A stretch of 64,000 nt of DNA, taken from contig CBDFFN010000022.1 of assembly GCA_965246795.1 (NCBI GenBank), positions 124,001 through 188,000 on the forward strand. Reading direction: 5' to 3'. Position numbers and translations under genes: made by a program. Position 1 is the first letter of the stretch; each line of letters begins with the position of its first letter. Of the stretch, positions 32,429 through 41,356 are shown piece after piece. Under the pieces are notes generated by a model that made no database searches, was not told where the DNA came from, and saw nothing but the letters and a program-made list of their open reading frames with translations. The stretch comes from JAJXWB01 sp965246795. GTDB lineage: Bacteria > Pseudomonadota > Alphaproteobacteria > Rhizobiales > Beijerinckiaceae.

Positions 32429-33607
32429 ATGCGTAACGCGCGTTCCGGGGCCGCCGCCTCAAAAGTCCAGATTCAGGTCACGCGTACTGGACCCGCGAGG
32501 CAGCGCCCGGATACGGCGCAACGGTCGGCGCTTGTTGCGCCCGACTCCATTCTTGTTGGCGATTGTCTCGAACATCTCGCCGCGCTTCCGGCGAACAGCG
32601 TCGATCTCGTTTTCGCGGACCCCCCTTACAATCTTCAGCTTGCCGGCGATCTTTCGCGACCCGATCAGAGTCGCGTCGACGCCGTCGACGACGCTTGGGA
32701 CAAGTTCGATTCCTTCGCGACCTACGACAAGTTCACACGCGACTGGTTGAGCGGCGCACGTCGCGCCATGAAACGCGATGCGACAATCTTTGTCATCGGC
32801 TCGTATCACAATATTTTTCGTGTTGGCGCGATCATGCAGGATCTCGGATTCTGGATCCTCAACGACATCATCTGGCGCAAGTCGAACCCGATGCCGAACT
32901 TTCGCGGCCGGCGTTTCACGAATGCGCATGAGACGCTGATCTGGGCCGCGCGCGATCAGACGTCACGCGCCTATACCTTCAACTACGAGCAACTTAAGGC
33001 AGGCAACGAGGACACGCAGATGCGGTCCGACTGGCTGTTTCCGCTTTGCACCGGTGGCGAGCGCCTCAAGGACGCGGATGGTCGCAAGACGCATCCGACG
33101 CAGAAACCGGAAGCCTTGATTTCGCGCATTCTTAATGCTGCGACGAAACCCGGCGATCTCGTGCTCGATCCGTTCTTCGGCTCCGGTACGACAGGCGCGG
33201 TAGCGCGCCGTCACGGACGGCATTTCGTCGGCATCGAGCGCGATCCGACCTATGCTAAGGCCGCGACTGCGCGCATCGCCGCGGTGACGCCGCTGGCAGC
33301 GGACGACCTCGTGCAGCCGCTCGCGCGGCGCGACGAGCCGCGCGTTGCTTTCTCTTCGGTGGTCGAAGCCGGCCTGTTGCAGCCCGGTGCGATACTGATC
33401 GACGAGCGTCGTCGCCACAGTGCGCGCGTGCGTGCCGATGGCACGCTTGCGCTCGGCGACATCATCGGGTCAATCCACAAGACCGGCGCACTCGCGCAGG
33501 GCCTGCCCGCCTGCAACGGCTGGACGTTCTGGCATTTCGAGCGCGACGGTGCGCTCGCGCCGATCGACGCGCTGCGTCAGCAGATGCGCAAGGCGATGCC
33601 CGCCTGA
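32429..33607 (+). CDS. ccrM: Cell-cycle DNA adenine methyltransferase CcrM (GANTC)
   Basis: CcrM methylates adenine in GANTC and times cell-cycle transcription in alphaproteobacteria. The 392-residue product has the N6-methyltransferase motif DPPYNLQLAGDL, the GSYHNIFRVG and NPMPNFRGRRFTNAHETLIW regions, HPTQKPEALISRIL and the SAM motif DPFFGSGTTGAVARRHGRHFVGIERDP. A C-terminal domain (VEAGLLQPGAILIDERRRHSARVRADGTL) is the CcrM-specific RAMA-like extension. ATG at 32429 adds about 40 residues before the conserved start; a later start is possible. Confidence 0.97.
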   Translation: MRNARSGAAASKVQIQVTRTGPARQRPDTAQRSALVAPDSILVGDCLEHLAALPANSVDLVFADPPYNLQLAGDLSRPDQSRVDAVDDAWDKFDSFATYDKFTRDWLSGARRAMKRDATIFVIGSYHNIFRVGAIMQDLGFWILNDIIWRKSNPMPNFRGRRFTNAHETLIWAARDQTSRAYTFNYEQLKAGNEDTQMRSDWLFPLCTGGERLKDADGRKTHPTQKPEALISRILNAATKPGDLVLDPFFGSGTTGAVARRHGRHFVGIERDPTYAKAATARIAAVTPLAADDLVQPLARRDEPRVAFSSVVEAGLLQPGAILIDERRRHSARVRADGTLALGDIIGSIHKTGALAQGLPACNGWTFWHFERDGALAPIDALRQQMRKAMPA

Positions 33608-33665
33608 CGCAGTTTCTCGCGCCAGCGTGAGGCGGGTGCTACTCTTGCCTTAGGGGCAGGGCAGC

Positions 33666-34373
33666 ATGGTCTTTCTTCCACTTTCCGATGACGATCCGGA
33701 TGGACACACGCCCGTCGCCGCGGGGTTGATCGTCGTCACAATCCTCGTTTTCCTTTGGCAGCAGTTCAGCGGCCCGCCAGTCGATGCGACCTTCACGGGC
33801 GTTTGGGGCGTCGTGCCGTTCGTCGCGCGCGGCGATGTGCCCGAAGTCGACGCGTTTCACCGCTTTGCACCCTTTGTCAGCTACATGTTCCTGCATGCGG
33901 GCTGGCTGCATCTGCTCGGCAACATGCTCTTTCTCTGGATTTTCGGTGACAATGTCGAAGCTGCGACGTCGTCGGTCCGCTTTCTCGCGCTTTATCTCGC
34001 AAGCGGCATCGCTGGTGCGATCGTCTATGTCGCGTTTGCGACGCAGGGTTTCAATCCGCTCGTCGGCGCATCGGGCGCCATTGCCGGCGTGATGGGCGCC
34101 TATCTCATGATCCGGCCGTGCGCGATCGTGCGCGTGCTCATGTTCGTCGTCGTCGTGCGCATTCGTGCTCTCTATGTCGTCGGCGGATGGATGGCGCTCC
34201 AGCTCGTGAACGCGCTGATGTCGAGCGATAGCGAAGTTGCGTGGTGGGCGCATGTCGGTGGCGCACTGGCGGGCGCGACCTTGATCCTCGTTCTTCGCGC
34301 GCCGGGCGTAAAATTATTTGCGTGCCGGCCGGTCGTGACGAATGTCGGCGGCGCGGGTCCTTGGAGCCGCTAG
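33666..34373 (+). CDS. Rhomboid-family intramembrane serine protease
   Basis: The 235-residue product has six or so transmembrane helices. The HLLGNMLFLWIFGDNVE segment, the catalytic serine in GASGAIAGVMGAYL and the catalytic histidine in HVGGALAGATL form the rhomboid dyad. Rhomboids cut membrane proteins within or near a helix. Length is normal for the bacterial basic form. The substrate is unknown. ATG at 33666 is in keeping with MVFLPLSDDDP, a frequent alphaproteobacterial start of this family. Confidence 0.93.
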   Translation: MVFLPLSDDDPDGHTPVAAGLIVVTILVFLWQQFSGPPVDATFTGVWGVVPFVARGDVPEVDAFHRFAPFVSYMFLHAGWLHLLGNMLFLWIFGDNVEAATSSVRFLALYLASGIAGAIVYVAFATQGFNPLVGASGAIAGVMGAYLMIRPCAIVRVLMFVVVVRIRALYVVGGWMALQLVNALMSSDSEVAWWAHVGGALAGATLILVLRAPGVKLFACRPVVTNVGGAGPWSR

Positions 34374-34420
34374 TTCCCACGACTCCACGGCGACAGCCGT
34401 AGGGCCTATATTGCTCAGGA

Positions 34421-34678
34421 ATGGACGGGACCCGCAGAACGCCGGCCGAAGTCGCACGCCGTATGGCGGCGCGGCGGCGCGCCTCTGCGCCAAGTCCTTT
34501 GTCCGATGGTTGGCGTCGCGAGACTTACCGCCTGCCGCGTGACGCGGCGCGGGAGAAGGCGCGCGAATGGTTCGAGCGCTTCCCAAAGGCCGCCTACATG
34601 ACCGAAATCGAGTTTTGGCGCGTGCATGACGGCGACGAGGTCGAATTCACGATCCGTCGGTTGCCGAGCGCGGATTAG
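34421..34678 (+). CDS. Small hypothetical protein (85 aa)
   Basis: The product starts MDGTRRTPAEVARRMAARRR and continues LPRDAAREKAREWFERFPKAAYMTEIEFWRVHDGDEVEFTIRRLPSAD. It is basic at the N-terminus and acidic at the end, with no signal peptide or helix long enough for a membrane. Similar small proteins occur in Hyphomicrobiales but I do not know a function. It lies alone between the rhomboid gene and the convergent SDR gene. Confidence 0.65.
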   Translation: MDGTRRTPAEVARRMAARRRASAPSPLSDGWRRETYRLPRDAAREKAREWFERFPKAAYMTEIEFWRVHDGDEVEFTIRRLPSAD

Positions 34679-34734
34679 GCGCATGGCCCGCAAAAGCTCA
34701 GACTTTTGCGATCGAGGACATGCGAGAACATGTT

Positions 34735-35553
34735 TCAATCCTCGTCGAAACTCGCGAGCACGTCCGGCGTGCGCCAGGCAAGACGCTGGCCGCTGTCGAC
34801 GGCGATCGTCTGACCGGTGACGTTGCGTGCGCTGACAAGATAGAGCACCGCTTCCGCGATCGCCTTGAGCGGAACGGCGCGCGCAAGCGGCACTTCCGCG
34901 ACCTCTGCCTCGAAGCGTTCGCTTCCATCATTGGCGTTCGGCAACACTGGCCCCGGCGCCACCGCGTTCACGCGGATCTTCGGTGCCAGTGACTGGGCGA
35001 GAATCGTGGTGGCAGCGGCGAGTCCAGCTTTGGATAGCGTGTAGGAGAGATAGCACGGGTTCGGCGCGAACACGCGCTGATCGAGCAAGTTGATGATTGT
35101 CGGATCGCGCGACGCGTCTGCCTGCTCGGCGAAGGCGCGCGCGAGGATTAACGGTGCGCGCAAATTGACGGCGGCATGCCGGTCGAATGCCGCCGGGTCC
35201 AACGTGTCGATCGTGTCGGCCGCGAAGATTGACGCACTGTTCACGAGGATGTCGACGGGACCGAAGTGTTTTCCCGCTTGTGCGATTAGCGCCTGTGTCG
35301 CCGACGAATCGGCGAGGTCGCATGTGACGATTGCCGCCTGTGCGCCTTCCGACGACAGGCGCCGCACGAGCGTTTCCGCATCGCCCGCCGACCGTGCGCT
35401 GCTGTGCACGACAACAGAGATACCGCGTTTCGCGATCGCTTCCGCAATCGTTGCACCGATGCGACGTGCAGCACCTGTGACCAATGCGACGCGCTGTGTG
35501 ACAGCAAAATCACTCAACTTAGCACCGCCTTCACCATCGTTTAACCATGCCAT
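34735..35553 (-). CDS. SDR-family oxidoreductase, FolM/pteridine-reductase-like
   Basis: The 272-residue product has the NADP motif VALVTGAARRIGATIAEAIAKRG followed by VVVHSSARS, the NSAS motif in ILVNSASIF and the catalytic Y-T-L-S-K in CYLSYTLSKAGLAAATTILAQSLAPKIRVNAVAPGPVLP. LLDQRVFAPNP before the tyrosine is typical of FolM-like dihydromonapterin/dihydrofolate reductases. Such enzymes reduce pterins. The start is uncertain: ATG at 35553 or a TTG 12 codons later. It is divergent from the outer-membrane protein gene. Confidence 0.85.
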   Translation of the reverse strand: MAWLNDGEGGAKLSDFAVTQRVALVTGAARRIGATIAEAIAKRGISVVVHSSARSAGDAETLVRRLSSEGAQAAIVTCDLADSSATQALIAQAGKHFGPVDILVNSASIFAADTIDTLDPAAFDRHAAVNLRAPLILARAFAEQADASRDPTIINLLDQRVFAPNPCYLSYTLSKAGLAAATTILAQSLAPKIRVNAVAPGPVLPNANDGSERFEAEVAEVPLARAVPLKAIAEAVLYLVSARNVTGQTIAVDSGQRLAWRTPDVLASFDED

Positions 35554-35690
35554 CCGCGTTGCAGCACGCCGTCGACCTACGCATGCCGGGCCAACGCTAC
35601 GGTAAGTTTCCGGTAACCGGGACGATTATAAATCGATTCATCACGACGGCGAGCGGCAACGCGAAACTGTCGGTGTTTCGGAGTTGTGTC

Positions 35691-36386
35691 ATGCGTTCCA
35701 TTCTAGCCGCGAGCATGCTCGCAACCGCTCTTGCGAGTGTCTCGGTTGCGAATGCAGCCGACCTTCCGCGTCGCGGCCCACCGCCTGCGGACTACTATCG
35801 CCCGGTGCCGATCTTCACCTGGACGGGCTTCTACGCCGGTCTCAACCTCGGCGGCGCACTCGGCACGTTTTCACAGGGTTCGAACCAGCTTTTCGGCAAC
35901 AATCCTGTCGGGTTCATCGGCGGTCTGACTGCAGGCTACAATTATCAGGCAACACCGAACATCGTTGTCGGCGTTGAGGGTGACCTCAACGGCTCGACGC
36001 TAAACGGCAAGAGCCAGCTACCCTTCTTCGGCTATTCCGGCGGCGCGCAGATGAGCGCGCTCTTCACACTGCGCGGTCGTGTCGGCTATGCCGCCGACCG
36101 CATGCTGATCTACGCCACCGGCGGTCTCGCCATCGCGTCGATGCGTGCCTACGTCAACGACATCCGCGGGCCGGGTTTCCCGCTGTTCCTGAACCAGTCG
36201 TCCTGGCAGGCCGGCTTCACGGTCGGCGGCGGCGTGGAATATGCGATCATGCCGAACGTGTCGGTGAAGGGCGAGTACCTCTACACGTCGACCGGCAATC
36301 AGGATTATTTCTCCTACACGCGCAATTACAGCCGCCTCGGGATCGATCTGCACACGATCCGCGCCGGCGTGAACTACCACTTCTAG
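35691..36386 (+). CDS. Outer-membrane beta-barrel protein (Omp25/Omp31-like)
   Basis: ATG at 35691 starts MRSILAASMLATALASVSVA with a signal peptide ending SVANA. The mature part begins ADLPRRGPPPADYYRPVPIFTWTGFYAGLNLGGALGT, the standard opening of the Brucella Omp25/31 porin-like family. Alternating beta strands follow (GFIGGLTAGYNYQ, IVVGVEGDLNGS, GRVGYAADRMLIYATGGLA, GGGVEYAIMPNVSVKGEYLY), and it ends in the C-terminal aromatic HTIRAGVNYHF needed for Bam insertion. It is a structural outer-membrane protein with possible porin activity. Confidence 0.92.
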   Translation: MRSILAASMLATALASVSVANAADLPRRGPPPADYYRPVPIFTWTGFYAGLNLGGALGTFSQGSNQLFGNNPVGFIGGLTAGYNYQATPNIVVGVEGDLNGSTLNGKSQLPFFGYSGGAQMSALFTLRGRVGYAADRMLIYATGGLAIASMRAYVNDIRGPGFPLFLNQSSWQAGFTVGGGVEYAIMPNVSVKGEYLYTSTGNQDYFSYTRNYSRLGIDLHTIRAGVNYHF

Positions 36387-36445
36387 TCGAGACGAAACCA
36401 CCGACCGCGCTTGTCTCAAACAGCGCGGTCGGGCATCCCAACGGG

Positions 36446-36877
36446 ATGCAAAACACAGCTGACACCGACATCCCGCCGCATCTTGCCGAAGCGGGTTGGA
36501 AGATCATGCGGTCCGGCGGCTTTGCCTCGCTTGTCGGGCCTCTTCTCGCGCGCCGCGAGGGTGATAGCTGGGCCTATGGCTTTCAGTCTGGCCCGCAGCA
36601 CGAGAACCGGCAAGGCGCCGTGCATGGCGGCATGCTGATGACATTTGCGGATCACGGCGTCGGCGCCATCGCTTGGGAAGCGGGCGGTCGGCGCAAATGC
36701 GTGACGATGCAACTCGACTGTCAGTTCCTGTCGGCGGCGATCCCCGGCGATTTCATTGAGTGCCGCGGCGCGGCGGTGCGGAGCGCGAAGTCCGTCATTT
36801 TTATGCAGGGCATGCTGACCGTCGGCGAACGCGCGGTGCTGTCGGCGACGGGGATTTGGAAGGTTGTGAGCGCGTAG
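36446..36877 (+). CDS. PaaI-family hotdog thioesterase
   Basis: The 143-residue protein has the hotdog-fold signature HENRQGAVHGGMLMTFADHGVG, followed by CVTMQLDCQFLSAAIPGDFIECRG and SAKSVIFMQGMLTVGERAVLSATGIWKVV. PaaI-type enzymes hydrolyse acyl-CoA thioesters. It lies just before, and convergent to, the acyl-CoA operon, which suits a role in freeing CoA. Substrate unknown. Confidence 0.88.
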   Translation: MQNTADTDIPPHLAEAGWKIMRSGGFASLVGPLLARREGDSWAYGFQSGPQHENRQGAVHGGMLMTFADHGVGAIAWEAGGRRKCVTMQLDCQFLSAAIPGDFIECRGAAVRSAKSVIFMQGMLTVGERAVLSATGIWKVVSA

Positions 36878-36882
36878 AACGC

Positions 36883-36940
36883 CGGACCGCGAGCCTCCTG
36901 GCTCGCTTCGAGCTTGCCAACCCGGAGGCTGGCGGTCCTT
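36883..36940. repeat. Palindromic repeat GGACCGCGAGCCTCC family (copy 1), between convergent genes
   Basis: GGACCGCGAGCCTCC at the start pairs with GGAGGCTGGCGGTCC at the end with one mismatch, giving a long stem. It lies exactly between the convergent thioesterase and acyl-CoA dehydrogenase genes, so it may be a bidirectional terminator. Four more copies occur at 38107, 41298, 50564 and 53816. Confidence 0.8.
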
Positions 36941-38091
36941 CAGATGCCCATTTGGCGCGCCGCAAGATCCTTCATGACTTCTTCAGCGCCGCCGCCAATC
37001 GCGTTGACTTTCACTTCGCGATAGATGCGTTCGACAACGGTGCCGCGCATAAAACCCATGCCGCCGTGGATTTGCACGGCTTCGGAGGCGCAGAACGCCA
37101 TCGTCTGCGTGGACTGGTTCTTCAGCATCGCGATTTCGGCGACCGGACTTTCGCCCTGCTGCACCCGCCACGCAAGAATCTCCAGCATGGCCTGCGTCGC
37201 ACGCACGCGCATCTGCATGTCGACGATCTTGTGCCGAACGACCTGACTGTCGGCGAGCCGGCCACCGAAAACCTGGCGATCGCGCGCCCAACCGAGCGCC
37301 TCGTCGACGCAAAGCTGCGAGAAGGCGTTGCAGCTCGCCGCCATGCCGAGCCGCTCGGAATTGAAGTTGCGCATGATGCCGCGAAAGCCGGAATTTTCCT
37401 CGCCAATGAGGTTTTCGACGGCAACGCGCACGTCTTCGAAATAGAGCGTCGCCGTGTCGCTCGCGTGCCAGCCCATCTTCTGTAGTTTTGTCCGCGTAAA
37501 ACCTGGCGTATCGCGCTCGATGAGAAGCAGTGAAACGCCGCCCGCTCCTGCGCCGCCCGTACGCACGGCTACCGTATAATAATCCGCACGAAAGCCTGAC
37601 GTGATGAAGGTCTTCGAGCCGTTGACGACGTAATGGTCGCCGTTGCGACGCGCCGTCGTGCGCAGGTTCGCGACATCCGAACCACCACCAGGCTCGGTGA
37701 TCGCGAGCGCGGAGATCTTTTCTCCCGCGAGAATCTCGGGCACGACGCGGCGCTTCAGCGCCTCTGTGCCGAGCGCGACGATGGGCGGCGTGCCGATCGT
37801 ATGGCTGTTGAGGCTCGCCGACACGCCGCCGGAGCCGGCGCGCGCGAGTTCCTGCGATTGCACGATGCGATGAAATTGGTCACACGGCCAGCCGCCATAC
37901 TCCTCGGGAAAGCCGAGGCCGAGCATGCCGATCGCGGCTGCCTTCTTGTAAAGCTCGCGCGGAAACTCGCCGGCATCGTCCCACGCGTCGACATGCGGCT
38001 TGATCTCGCGCTCGGTGAAGCGCCGCACCGTATCGCGCCACGCTTCATGGCTCTCTTCGTAGAAAGGATTTGTCGCGCGGTTCGGAATCAT
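36940..38091 (-). CDS. Acyl-CoA dehydrogenase (last gene of the carboxylase operon)
   Basis: The 383-residue protein has the core features of the family: MLGLGFPEEYGG, ALAITEPGGGSDVANLRTTARRNGDHYVVNGSKTFITSGFRADYYTVAVRTG, the flavin segment MGWHASDTATLYFEDVRV, and the C-terminal EAVQIHGGMGFMRGTVVERIYREVKVNAIGGGAEEVMKDL. The glutamate in NAIGGGAEEV is in the catalytic-base region for isovaleryl-CoA-like or short-chain enzymes. It would form an enoyl-CoA and pass electrons to ETF. It is separated from the biotin carboxylase gene by a palindromic repeat. Confidence 0.93.
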   Translation of the reverse strand: MIPNRATNPFYEESHEAWRDTVRRFTEREIKPHVDAWDDAGEFPRELYKKAAAIGMLGLGFPEEYGGWPCDQFHRIVQSQELARAGSGGVSASLNSHTIGTPPIVALGTEALKRRVVPEILAGEKISALAITEPGGGSDVANLRTTARRNGDHYVVNGSKTFITSGFRADYYTVAVRTGGAGAGGVSLLLIERDTPGFTRTKLQKMGWHASDTATLYFEDVRVAVENLIGEENSGFRGIMRNFNSERLGMAASCNAFSQLCVDEALGWARDRQVFGGRLADSQVVRHKIVDMQMRVRATQAMLEILAWRVQQGESPVAEIAMLKNQSTQTMAFCASEAVQIHGGMGFMRGTVVERIYREVKVNAIGGGAEEVMKDLAARQMGI

Positions 38092-38106
38092 GTCGCTATC
38101 TCGTCT

Positions 38107-38158
38107 GGAACGCGAGCCTCCCGGCTCGCTTGTGCGAGGCAGGAGCCTCGCGGTCCTT
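38107..38158. repeat. Palindromic repeat GGACCGCGAGCCTCC family (copy 2), inside operon
   Basis: GGAACGCGAGCCTCCCGGCTC is followed by AGGAGCCTCGCGGTCCTT, an inverted arrangement. It lies between two co-directional operon genes and ends on the stop codon of the biotin carboxylase gene. Confidence 0.75.
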
Positions 38159-40130
38159 ATTGTTCCGTCATCGCCGCAAGCAGCTGCCGCGTCGCGACCT
38201 GATCGCCTTCCGTGACATTGACGCTCGCGATTGTGCCATCGCGTGGCGCGACGATCTCGTGCTGCATCTTCATCGCTTCGAGGATGACGACGCGCTGCCC
38301 CTTACTGACGGCCTCGCCGGATTTCGCAAGGACCGAAACGATGCGGCCGTTCATCGGCGCAAGCAGCTTTCCGTCGCCGCCCTTCGTGCCGGCACGCGTC
38401 GTCTCATAGGTTACGTCGTGGATCGCGAAGGATGCGCCGTCAGCGGCTATATGCAGCGTCGATCCGTCTCCGACGACGAAAGCGTTCGATTGCACGCAAT
38501 CGGCAGTGAATCGCACGACGTCATCGCGCTCCGATACGATCGCAATCGCCTGCTCCCTGCCGTCAATCGACACAACAAAGGTCTTGCCGGTGCCCGCAGT
38601 CACCAATGCACGCGTTTGGGTTTCTCTAACGGCGAGCCGCATGGGTGTCGTCGCTGCGCCAGTCGAATGCCAATGCGCAGTGATTGGGCTCATGCTCGCA
38701 CTCTCTTGCGCGAAGAGTACTGCAGCCAAGGCAAGAACGCGTGGCGGCGGCGCGGCTCGCGCAAGTCCTTCGGAGCCCGGCGGGAAATGCGCGCCGATAA
38801 AGCCGGTCGTCGCATCGCCGGCGACAAAGGCCGGATGCTTCAGCATCGAAACAAGAAAGCTCTTGTTGTCGGACAAGCCGAGCAGGACCGTATCTTCGAG
38901 CCCCGCGATCAACCGCCGTCGCGCTTCCTCGCGCGTTGCGCCGTAGCCGATGACTTTCGCCAGCATCGGATCGTAGTAGGGCGACACCGTCCAGCCGGTC
39001 GCAATGCCATGATCGGTGCGCACGCCCGCGCGCGTTGAGGGGACGAAGGCCGCGATCGTGCCGGTCTGCGGCAGGAAGTTTCGTGACGGGTCTTCGGCAT
39101 AGAGCCGCGCCTCGATCGCGTGACCCTTCAGAACGATCACGTCCTGCAAGAGCGGCAAGCGTTCGCCCGCGGCGACACGCAATTGCCATGCGACGAGATC
39201 GAGCCCGGTGACCATTTCCGTCACGGGATGCTCGACCTGCAGGCGTGTGTTCATTTCGAGAAAGTAGAAGCTCTTGTCCGCGCCAAGCAGAAATTCGACG
39301 GTGCCGGCGCCAACGTAATCAACGGCCTTTGCCGCTGCGACCGCCGCTGCTCCGATCTTTTCGCGCAATGCTTCGTCGACCGCGGGCGAGGGAGCTTCCT
39401 CCAACACCTTCTGATGCCGACGCTGCACGGAACAATCGCGTTCCCCGAGATGGATGACGTTGCCGTGCGTGTCGCCAAAGACCTGCACTTCGACATGCCG
39501 GCCATCGACGATTGCTTTCTCCAAAATGAGTTCGCCCGAGCCAAACGCATTGGTCGCTTCCGACCGCGCGGCGGCGATCGATTTCGCGAGATCCTTCGTA
39601 TCGCTCACGAGACGCATTCCGCGACCGCCGCCGCCAGCGGCTGCTTTTACCATCAGCGGCAGTCCGATCTTTTCCGCTTCGCGGAGTAGCGTGTCGTCGG
39701 ACTGGTCCGCGCCTTCATAGCCGGGCACGCAGGGCACCCCGGCCGCGATCATCAGGCGCTTGGCCGCCGCCTTATTGCCCATCGCGTGGATCGCGTCGGG
39801 CGTCGGTCCGATGAATACCAGGCCCTCGCCGCCGCTCGCCTTCGCGAATTCGGCATTCTCAGAGAGAAAACCGTAGCCGGGATGCACCGCGTCGGCGCCT
39901 GTCGCTTTTGCGGCGGCAAGCAACGCTTCGACTGACAGATAGCTTTCGCGCACCGGCGGTGGACCGATGCGCACGGCCTCGTCGGCTTCAGCGACATGCA
40001 GCGCGCCTGCATCGGCGTCGGAATAGACCGCGACAGTGCGATAACCCATGTCGCGCGCCGTGCGGATGACACGGCACGCGATCTCGCCGCGATTGGCGAT
40101 GAGGATTTTGGAGAAGGCGCGCGGGCTCAA
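38157..40130 (-). CDS. Acyl-CoA carboxylase, biotin carboxylase/biotin carrier subunit (MccA/AtuF type)
   Basis: The 657-residue protein holds a biotin carboxylase domain (KILIANRGEIACRVIRTARDMGYRTVAVYSDAD, HPGYGFLSENAEFA, ATP-grasp VKAAAGGGGRGMRLV, HLGERDCSVQRRHQKVLEEAPSPAVD, EMNTRLQVEHPVTEMVTGLDLVAWQLRVAAGE), a connecting region and a C-terminal biotinyl domain with the acceptor lysine in EAMKMQHE (Lys621). It carboxylates biotin with bicarbonate and ATP for the partner carboxyltransferase. The architecture fits methylcrotonyl-, geranyl- or propionyl-CoA carboxylases. Its ATG overlaps the stop of the upstream dehydrogenase by four bases. Confidence 0.95.
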   Translation of the reverse strand: MSPRAFSKILIANRGEIACRVIRTARDMGYRTVAVYSDADAGALHVAEADEAVRIGPPPVRESYLSVEALLAAAKATGADAVHPGYGFLSENAEFAKASGGEGLVFIGPTPDAIHAMGNKAAAKRLMIAAGVPCVPGYEGADQSDDTLLREAEKIGLPLMVKAAAGGGGRGMRLVSDTKDLAKSIAAARSEATNAFGSGELILEKAIVDGRHVEVQVFGDTHGNVIHLGERDCSVQRRHQKVLEEAPSPAVDEALREKIGAAAVAAAKAVDYVGAGTVEFLLGADKSFYFLEMNTRLQVEHPVTEMVTGLDLVAWQLRVAAGERLPLLQDVIVLKGHAIEARLYAEDPSRNFLPQTGTIAAFVPSTRAGVRTDHGIATGWTVSPYYDPMLAKVIGYGATREEARRRLIAGLEDTVLLGLSDNKSFLVSMLKHPAFVAGDATTGFIGAHFPPGSEGLARAAPPPRVLALAAVLFAQESASMSPITAHWHSTGAATTPMRLAVRETQTRALVTAGTGKTFVVSIDGREQAIAIVSERDDVVRFTADCVQSNAFVVGDGSTLHIAADGASFAIHDVTYETTRAGTKGGDGKLLAPMNGRIVSVLAKSGEAVSKGQRVVILEAMKMQHEIVAPRDGTIASVNVTEGDQVATRQLLAAMTEQ

Positions 40131-41284
40131 TGTCTTTTCGCCTCTGGCGCGGTGCCCATCAGCTTCGAGATGATCGTCAGCATGACCTCGTCGGCGCCAC
40201 CGCCGATGGAGCCGAGGCGCGTGTCGCGGTAATAACGCGACACCGGCGTCTCATTCATGAAGCCCATGCCGCCCCAATATTGAAGGCACGCATCGCCGAG
40301 TTCGCGGCCGAGGCGGCCGGCCTTCAGTTTCACCATCGACGCGAGTCGCGTGATGTCTTCACCCTTCAGATACAATTCGCAGGCTCGGTAGACGAGCGCG
40401 CGGAGCAATTCGACTTCCGTTTGCAGTTCCGCAAGACGGAAATGCACGACCTGATTGTCGAGCACGCTCTTGCCGAAGACTTCGCGGCTACGCGTGTAGT
40501 CGATCGTCGCGTTGATGATGCGTTCGGCCGCTTTAAGCTTGCTAGCGCCTGCCCACAGCCGCTCCTCCTGGAACTGCTGCATCTGGTAGGTGAAGCCCTT
40601 GCCTTCCTCGCCGACGAGATAGCGCTGTGGTACGCGCACATTGTCGAAATAGATCTGCGCCGTGTCGGACGAATGCATGCCCATCTTGTCGAGCTTTCGC
40701 GCAATCTCGATGCCTTTGCTTTTCATCGGCACACAGATGAGCGATTTGTTCCGGTGGGCGGGGCCGTCGGACGTGTTGGCGAGCAGGCACATCCAGTCGG
40801 CCTGCATGCCGTTGGTCGTCCACATCTTGCCGCCGTTGATGACGTAATCGTCGCCGTCTTTCTTCGCGGTGGTCTTTACAGAAGCGACATCCGAGCCGGC
40901 GCCGAATTCCGACACGCCGAGGCAAGCGACGAAGTCGCCTGTGATCGATGGCGTCAAGAACTCTTTGCGCACCTCGTCGGAGCCGAAGCGCGCGAGGGCT
41001 GGTGTCGCCATATCCGTCTGCACGCCGATCGCCATCGGCACGCCGCCGCATGCGATATTGCCGAGCTCCTCGGCCATCACCATCGCGAAGGAGTAATCGA
41101 GCCCGGCCCCGCCATACGCTTCCGGCTTGTTGAGACCAAGGAAGCCGAGGTCGCCCATTTTCTTGAAGACTTCGTGGGCGGGAAAGGCGCCGGCTTTCTC
41201 CCATTCGTCGACATGCGGATTGATCTCCGCCGCGATGAATTTCTGCATGCTGCGCCGCAGTTCGTCGTGTTCTTGCGTGAACAT
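40127..41284 (-). CDS. Acyl-CoA dehydrogenase (second of the operon)
   Basis: The 385-residue protein starts MFTQEHDELRRSMQKFIAAEINPHVDEWEKAGAFP after a good AGAGGG ribosome-binding site, so ATG 41284 is preferred to 41356, whose extra codons lie in a repeat. Core motifs: FVACLGVSEFGAGSDVASVKTTAKKDGDDYVINGGKMWTTNGMQADWM, MGMHSSDTAQIYFDNVRVP, and LQYWGGMGFMNETPVSRYYRDTRLGSIGGGADEVML. It resembles the citronellyl-CoA/isovaleryl-type dehydrogenases found beside acyl-CoA carboxylases. Its stop overlaps the biotin carboxylase start. Confidence 0.93.
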   Translation of the reverse strand: MFTQEHDELRRSMQKFIAAEINPHVDEWEKAGAFPAHEVFKKMGDLGFLGLNKPEAYGGAGLDYSFAMVMAEELGNIACGGVPMAIGVQTDMATPALARFGSDEVRKEFLTPSITGDFVACLGVSEFGAGSDVASVKTTAKKDGDDYVINGGKMWTTNGMQADWMCLLANTSDGPAHRNKSLICVPMKSKGIEIARKLDKMGMHSSDTAQIYFDNVRVPQRYLVGEEGKGFTYQMQQFQEERLWAGASKLKAAERIINATIDYTRSREVFGKSVLDNQVVHFRLAELQTEVELLRALVYRACELYLKGEDITRLASMVKLKAGRLGRELGDACLQYWGGMGFMNETPVSRYYRDTRLGSIGGGADEVMLTIISKLMGTAPEAKRH

Positions 41285-41297
41285 CAGGACCCTCTTT

Positions 41298-41355
41298 GGA
41301 CCGCGAGCCCCCGGCTCGCATCCCGTTGCAAAGCGAGGCAGGCGCCTCGCAGTCA
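41298..41355. repeat. Palindromic repeat GGACCGCGAGCCTCC family (copy 3), inside operon
   Basis: GGACCGCGAGCCCCCGGCTC and AGGCAGGCGCCTCGCAGTC form the inverted halves. It lies between the carboxyltransferase stop and the next gene of the operon. Confidence 0.75.
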
Positions 41356-41356
41356 A